Positions 61,334 through 64,000 of a stretch of 64,000 nt of DNA are shown piece after piece; positions within the stretch are counted from its first letter, which is position 1; each line of letters starts with the position of its first letter. A model generated the notes under the pieces. The model saw nothing but the letters and a program-made list of their open reading frames with translations. It made no database searches and was not told the DNA's origin. The DNA comes from Rheinheimera aquimaris (GTDB lineage: Bacteria > Pseudomonadota > Gammaproteobacteria > Enterobacterales > Alteromonadaceae). A program made the translations under genes and the position numbers. The stretch spans positions 682,001 through 746,000 of the forward strand of contig NZ_JAJAVQ010000002.1 of assembly GCF_020531985.1 (NCBI RefSeq), given 5' to 3'.

Positions 61334-62359
61334 TTAACTATTGCTGGTAGTTGACTCACGTACCAGTAACTCCGGAATAAAGACCGGTTGTTTGTCAGTC
61401 AGGTTTTTACTGGCATTTGGTTTGGTATGGCGGAACAACAGCTCTGCCGCTTGCTGTGCTATCGTCACGTTTGGCTGATGCGCAGTGGTTAGCGGCGGCC
61501 AGGTTTGACGCGAAAAGGGACTGTTCTCAAAACCGGCAATAGCCAGTTGCTGCGGTATAGCAATGTTCATCAGCCGGGCACTGAACAGGGCACCTGCCGC
61601 GATCTCATCGTTACAGGCAAAAATAGCTGTTGGCTTTTTGGCCAGTTCCATCAGTTTTGTCGCGCCTTTTACACCAGATTCAAACGAGTAACTGCCGGGT
61701 ACAATAAATTTGGGGTTGGCCGCGATACCGCGTTTGGCCAAAGCTGCCTGATAACCTGCCAGGCGTTCGCCGCTGGAGCTGTGTTCTTCATCACCACACA
61801 GGAATGCTATTTCGGTATGACCCAGCTCGAGCAGGTGATTGGTAATTTTAAAGGCCGCGGTAAAGTCGTCGACCAGCACGCAATTACTCAGTTTGGGTGA
61901 TGGCGTTGAACCGGAAATGATCCGCACAAAATGTACGCCGATTTTTTCCAATGCTGCCGCGATGTGCGGCATTTCTGAAAACGGTGGTGTCAGCACCAAA
62001 CCGGCCAGACGTGAATGTTGCACCAGATCGATGACTTCCTGCACGATATCCGGCGACTTGGCATTAGTAGGGTGGATAAGTAGTTCATAGCCGTGCTTGC
62101 GGCACGCATCAAGCAAGCCGCGCTGCATATCAATAACATAATACGCATTAGGGTTGTCATAGATGTAACCAATACTGAAAGAACGGCTGCTGGCAAGGTT
62201 ACGGGCAGCAGCATTTGGCTGATACTGCAGCTCATTGATAGCTGCCTGTACTTTATCTACCGTATCTTTTCGAACGGAAGGCTCGTTGTTCATGACTCTG
62301 GATACCGTTTTAATCGATACCCCGGCGTGACGGGCAACATCATTAATCGTGACTTTCAT
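61334..62359 (-). CDS. LacI-family regulator
   Basis: A 341-residue repressor: LacI helix-turn-helix and hinge (TINDVARHAGVSIKTVSRVM at 3-22, hinge PNAAARNLASS) then a periplasmic-binding-like sugar domain (AGLVLTPPFSEMPHIAA, AIFACNDEIAAGALFSA, AIAGFENSPFSRQTWPPLTT). Proteins of this type beside TonB-dependent receptors in Alteromonadales-like bacteria control carbohydrate uptake. It is divergent from such a receptor, and similar palindromes lie in front of both genes. The sugar is unknown. Confidence 0.9.
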   Translation of the reverse strand: MKVTINDVARHAGVSIKTVSRVMNNEPSVRKDTVDKVQAAINELQYQPNAAARNLASSRSFSIGYIYDNPNAYYVIDMQRGLLDACRKHGYELLIHPTNAKSPDIVQEVIDLVQHSRLAGLVLTPPFSEMPHIAAALEKIGVHFVRIISGSTPSPKLSNCVLVDDFTAAFKITNHLLELGHTEIAFLCGDEEHSSSGERLAGYQAALAKRGIAANPKFIVPGSYSFESGVKGATKLMELAKKPTAIFACNDEIAAGALFSARLMNIAIPQQLAIAGFENSPFSRQTWPPLTTAHQPNVTIAQQAAELLFRHTKPNASKNLTDKQPVFIPELLVRESTTSNS

Positions 62360-62432
62360 ACTGTAAATCCGCCCCGGAAAATGGACACAGCGCTGAACAA
62401 ACTCCCTTGTCAGCTACACCTTAGTATAAAAA

Positions 62433-62447
62433 TGACAACGCTGGTCA
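62433..62447. promoter_or_regulatory. LacI-type operator-like site near lacI
   Basis: TGACAACGCTGGTCA; its complement, TGACCAGCGTTGTCA, shares GCGTTGTCA with the site at 62742-62759. It lies 73 bases upstream of the repressor start, suggesting autoregulation. Confidence 0.55.
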
Positions 62448-62705
62448 ATAATTAGATTGTTTTAAACTAATGGATACCTTTTTTTTGCTGCAACGGCAAA
62501 TACTAATTTAAAAAATATCGGTTTATTTATACAACTAAAAGACTCACTCTCGTTGTTTATTTTATTAAGTTTTTGAATTTAATTGTTTTTATTTTATTTT
62601 TTGTGATGTGGTAAATAGTTATCAACTTGTATGCTTTACCATCTGTAGTCAAAGTCCTGTTCAGACTTACTTACAAAATTCGTTTAAATTTTCATCGAAT
62701 CTGGT

Positions 62706-62734
62706 TTGCAAAGGGAATTTTTTTTGTGTATGTT
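62706..62734 (+). promoter_or_regulatory. Probable sigma70 promoter of the receptor
   Basis: TTGCAA and TATGTT with a 17-base spacer; transcription would begin at about 62741, at the edge of the operator. Confidence 0.6.
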
Positions 62735-62741
62735 GAAGTTT

Positions 62742-62759
62742 AATGACAGCGTTGTCATT
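62742..62759. promoter_or_regulatory. LacI-type operator at the receptor promoter
   Basis: AATGACAGCGTTGTCATT is a palindrome with seven-base arms around GCGT, typical of LacI-family operators. It overlaps the expected transcription start, so the bound repressor would block the receptor gene. Confidence 0.8.
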
Positions 62760-62812
62760 GAGTGTCCGGGAAGTTCGACAATAAAATCAGAGAACAGGAA
62801 TGGGAGAAGCAT

Positions 62813-64000
62813 ATGCAGCACAATAAAATAAATAAATGTGCCTTAGCAGTGAAATTGGGTTTGTTAGTTGGCAGTGCGGTGTTAACCATGCCAGCTCTGG
62901 CCCAGGAAGAAGTGGCTAAAGAAGAACAGGTAGAAGTCATTGAGATTCGTGGTATTCGCGCGTCTCAGGAAGCTAACTTAAATGCCAAGCGATTTTCAAA
63001 TGCAGTTGTCGATGTAGTAACAGCGGAAGATATTGGCAAGTTTCCGGATAAGAACGTCGCAGAGTCTCTATCTCGCATTACCGGCGTGGGTGTCAGCCGC
63101 GAGTTTGGTGAAGGCGAAAAAATTACTGTTCGTGGTGCCAGCTCTTCTACCAATAGAACTTTACTGAATGGTCAAACCGTAGCAACGGCCGATTGGTTTA
63201 TCCTGGATAACCCTGGCCGTAGTTTTAACTATACTATGCTGCCGTCTGCCTTAGTGTCAGACCTGGAAGTGTATAAGTCGCCGTTGGCGAGTATTGATGA
63301 AGGCTCTATTGGTGGTACTGTTATTCTGCGTACCCGTAAGCCTTTGTCAATGGATGCAAATTCAATAAATATTTCTCTTGAGGGCCAGTACTCCGAATCT
63401 TCTGAGAAATGGGATCCGCAAGTTTCAGGTATGTATTCCTGGAAAAACGATGCTGAAAGCTTCGGTGTTCTGGTGTCAGCTATCAAGCAAGACCGTAAAG
63501 TGGTGCGTGAGGGTATTGAAGTGCTTGGTTGGCCGACAAACCCTGCGCTTGATGAAAAAGTACCGAGCCACATAGGGGTACCACGTTTTGAGCAGGATCG
63601 TGAGCGTGAAACCTTATTCCTATCCTTGCAGGCGCGACCAAATGACAATCTGGATATGGTTCTGAATGTTTTAGACTCTAAAGTCGATGCCAACAACCAA
63701 AACCAGAACTGGCTGATTTTTGTTAATAATAATGCTGCGTCATTAACCAACACAGTGATTGAGGATGGCAGCGTCGTTGCTGGCGAAGTCGCATCCGGAG
63801 GCACCGCAGCCTACAATTTTATTAACCGCGTATCGTCGACTGAAACCCGTTCAATAGATTTTGATTTGAACTACAGTGCAGAGTCATTTGAATTACATAC
63901 TCAAGTGGGTCATACCAAAGCCAAAGGTGGTACTTACCGTGAAACATCCTGGGAATATGGTACTCCGGCTGACTTGACAGGTTATACCTTTGACTTGCGC
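62813..64000 (+). CDS. TonB-dependent receptor, carbohydrate type, partial
   Basis: The N-terminal 396 residues of an outer-membrane receptor that runs off the right edge. Visible parts: signal peptide (LGLLVGSAVLTMPALA), a TonB-box region (VEVIEIRGIRASQEAN), and a plug with DIGKFPDKNVAESLSRITGV, ITVRGASSSTNRTLLNGQTV and SPLASIDEGSIGGTVILRTR. These are signatures of the large Xanthomonas/Caulobacter-type receptor group that imports plant or algal sugars. GGGAGAAG precedes ATG 62813. The LacI operator at its promoter supports a sugar-inducible role. Confidence 0.9.
   Translation, partial: MQHNKINKCALAVKLGLLVGSAVLTMPALAQEEVAKEEQVEVIEIRGIRASQEANLNAKRFSNAVVDVVTAEDIGKFPDKNVAESLSRITGVGVSREFGEGEKITVRGASSSTNRTLLNGQTVATADWFILDNPGRSFNYTMLPSALVSDLEVYKSPLASIDEGSIGGTVILRTRKPLSMDANSINISLEGQYSESSEKWDPQVSGMYSWKNDAESFGVLVSAIKQDRKVVREGIEVLGWPTNPALDEKVPSHIGVPRFEQDRERETLFLSLQARPNDNLDMVLNVLDSKVDANNQNQNWLIFVNNNAASLTNTVIEDGSVVAGEVASGGTAAYNFINRVSSTETRSIDFDLNYSAESFELHTQVGHTKAKGGTYRETSWEYGTPADLTGYTFDLR

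Larger units (their letters stand above)
62360..62812. other. AT-rich divergent regulatory region
   Basis: A 453-base gap, distinctly more AT-rich than the rest, between the LacI gene and the receptor. It holds two operator-like sites and a promoter, listed separately; I see no small gene in it. Confidence 0.6.

Noticed and set aside
1-64000. tRNA, rRNA, insertion sequence, integron or prophage genes
   Set aside because: No cloverleaf-like sequence, rRNA core, transposase, integrase or terminal repeats were seen on reading both strands; a tRNAscan or IS search would settle it.

Overview
The window reads as chromosomal DNA of a free-living, aerobic gammaproteobacterium. It is roughly half GC and densely coded, rich in TonB-dependent receptors, exported peptidases and lipoproteins, and has Fur-, Zur- and TPP-type control signals. 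Protein style and gene neighbourhoods suggest the Rheinheimera / Alishewanella / Arsukibacterium group; that placement is inferred and was not tested by a search. I see no rRNA, tRNA, CRISPR array, insertion sequence, integron or phage gene. Both ends cut through genes: an arsJ-like permease at the left and a TonB-dependent receptor at the right.

Layout. 1-1849: arsenate detoxification operon (arsR, arsenic-type GAPDH, arsJ), minus strand. 2010-6356: a chemoreceptor and two unrecognised lipoproteins. 6515-10467: a TPP riboswitch and a thiamine-salvage operon (outer-membrane receptor, thiamine-binding protein, PnuT-type permease, kinase-like protein). 10462-12954: a tiny HTH protein and an exported S9 peptidase. 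13053-16962: tandem Fur-like boxes and an operon of DUF4198 protein, EF-hand lipoprotein and heme/transferrin-type receptor. 17035-22679: DJ-1/PfpI protein, a helical protein, a solute-binding protein, a TetR regulator divergent from RidA across three palindromic operators, an EamA exporter and an exported S10 carboxypeptidase. 22870-26344: a two-subunit bacterioferritin, then a Fur box between sodA-ZIP and two small helical genes. 26460-35571: M16 peptidase lipoprotein, CPA2 K+/H+ antiporter, exported lipase with a membrane-anchored partner, and a RegB/RegA-like two-component pair.

35589-44699 is the most coherent block: a zinc-starvation locus. Two palindromic Zur-like boxes separate a six-gene minus-strand operon (MerC-like, COG0523 GTPase, DUF1826, Zur, FolE2, PyrC/PyrQ-like) from a plus-strand pair (His-rich ZnuD-like receptor and AztD-like lipoprotein). 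Together these would take up zinc across the outer membrane, hand it on, and replace zinc-dependent enzymes with zinc-sparing versions.

44704-64000: YeiH exporter with divergent LysR, a solute-binding protein next to an unrecognised eight-helix membrane protein, a locus combining a secreted MetX-like hydrolase, a GntP permease and a TonB receptor, a CrbS/CrbR-like two-component pair with 3-hydroxybutyrate dehydrogenase, an AbgT transporter, and a LacI regulator facing a TonB receptor with matching operators at both genes.

Points most worth a second look: the split of heme and ferroxidase sites between the two bacterioferritin subunits; the HxD...H...R pattern in the zinc-operon DUF1826 protein; the His-to-Gln change in the dihydroorotase metal motif; the triple operator at tetR/ridA; and the Shine-Dalgarno-masking hairpin downstream of the TPP riboswitch.
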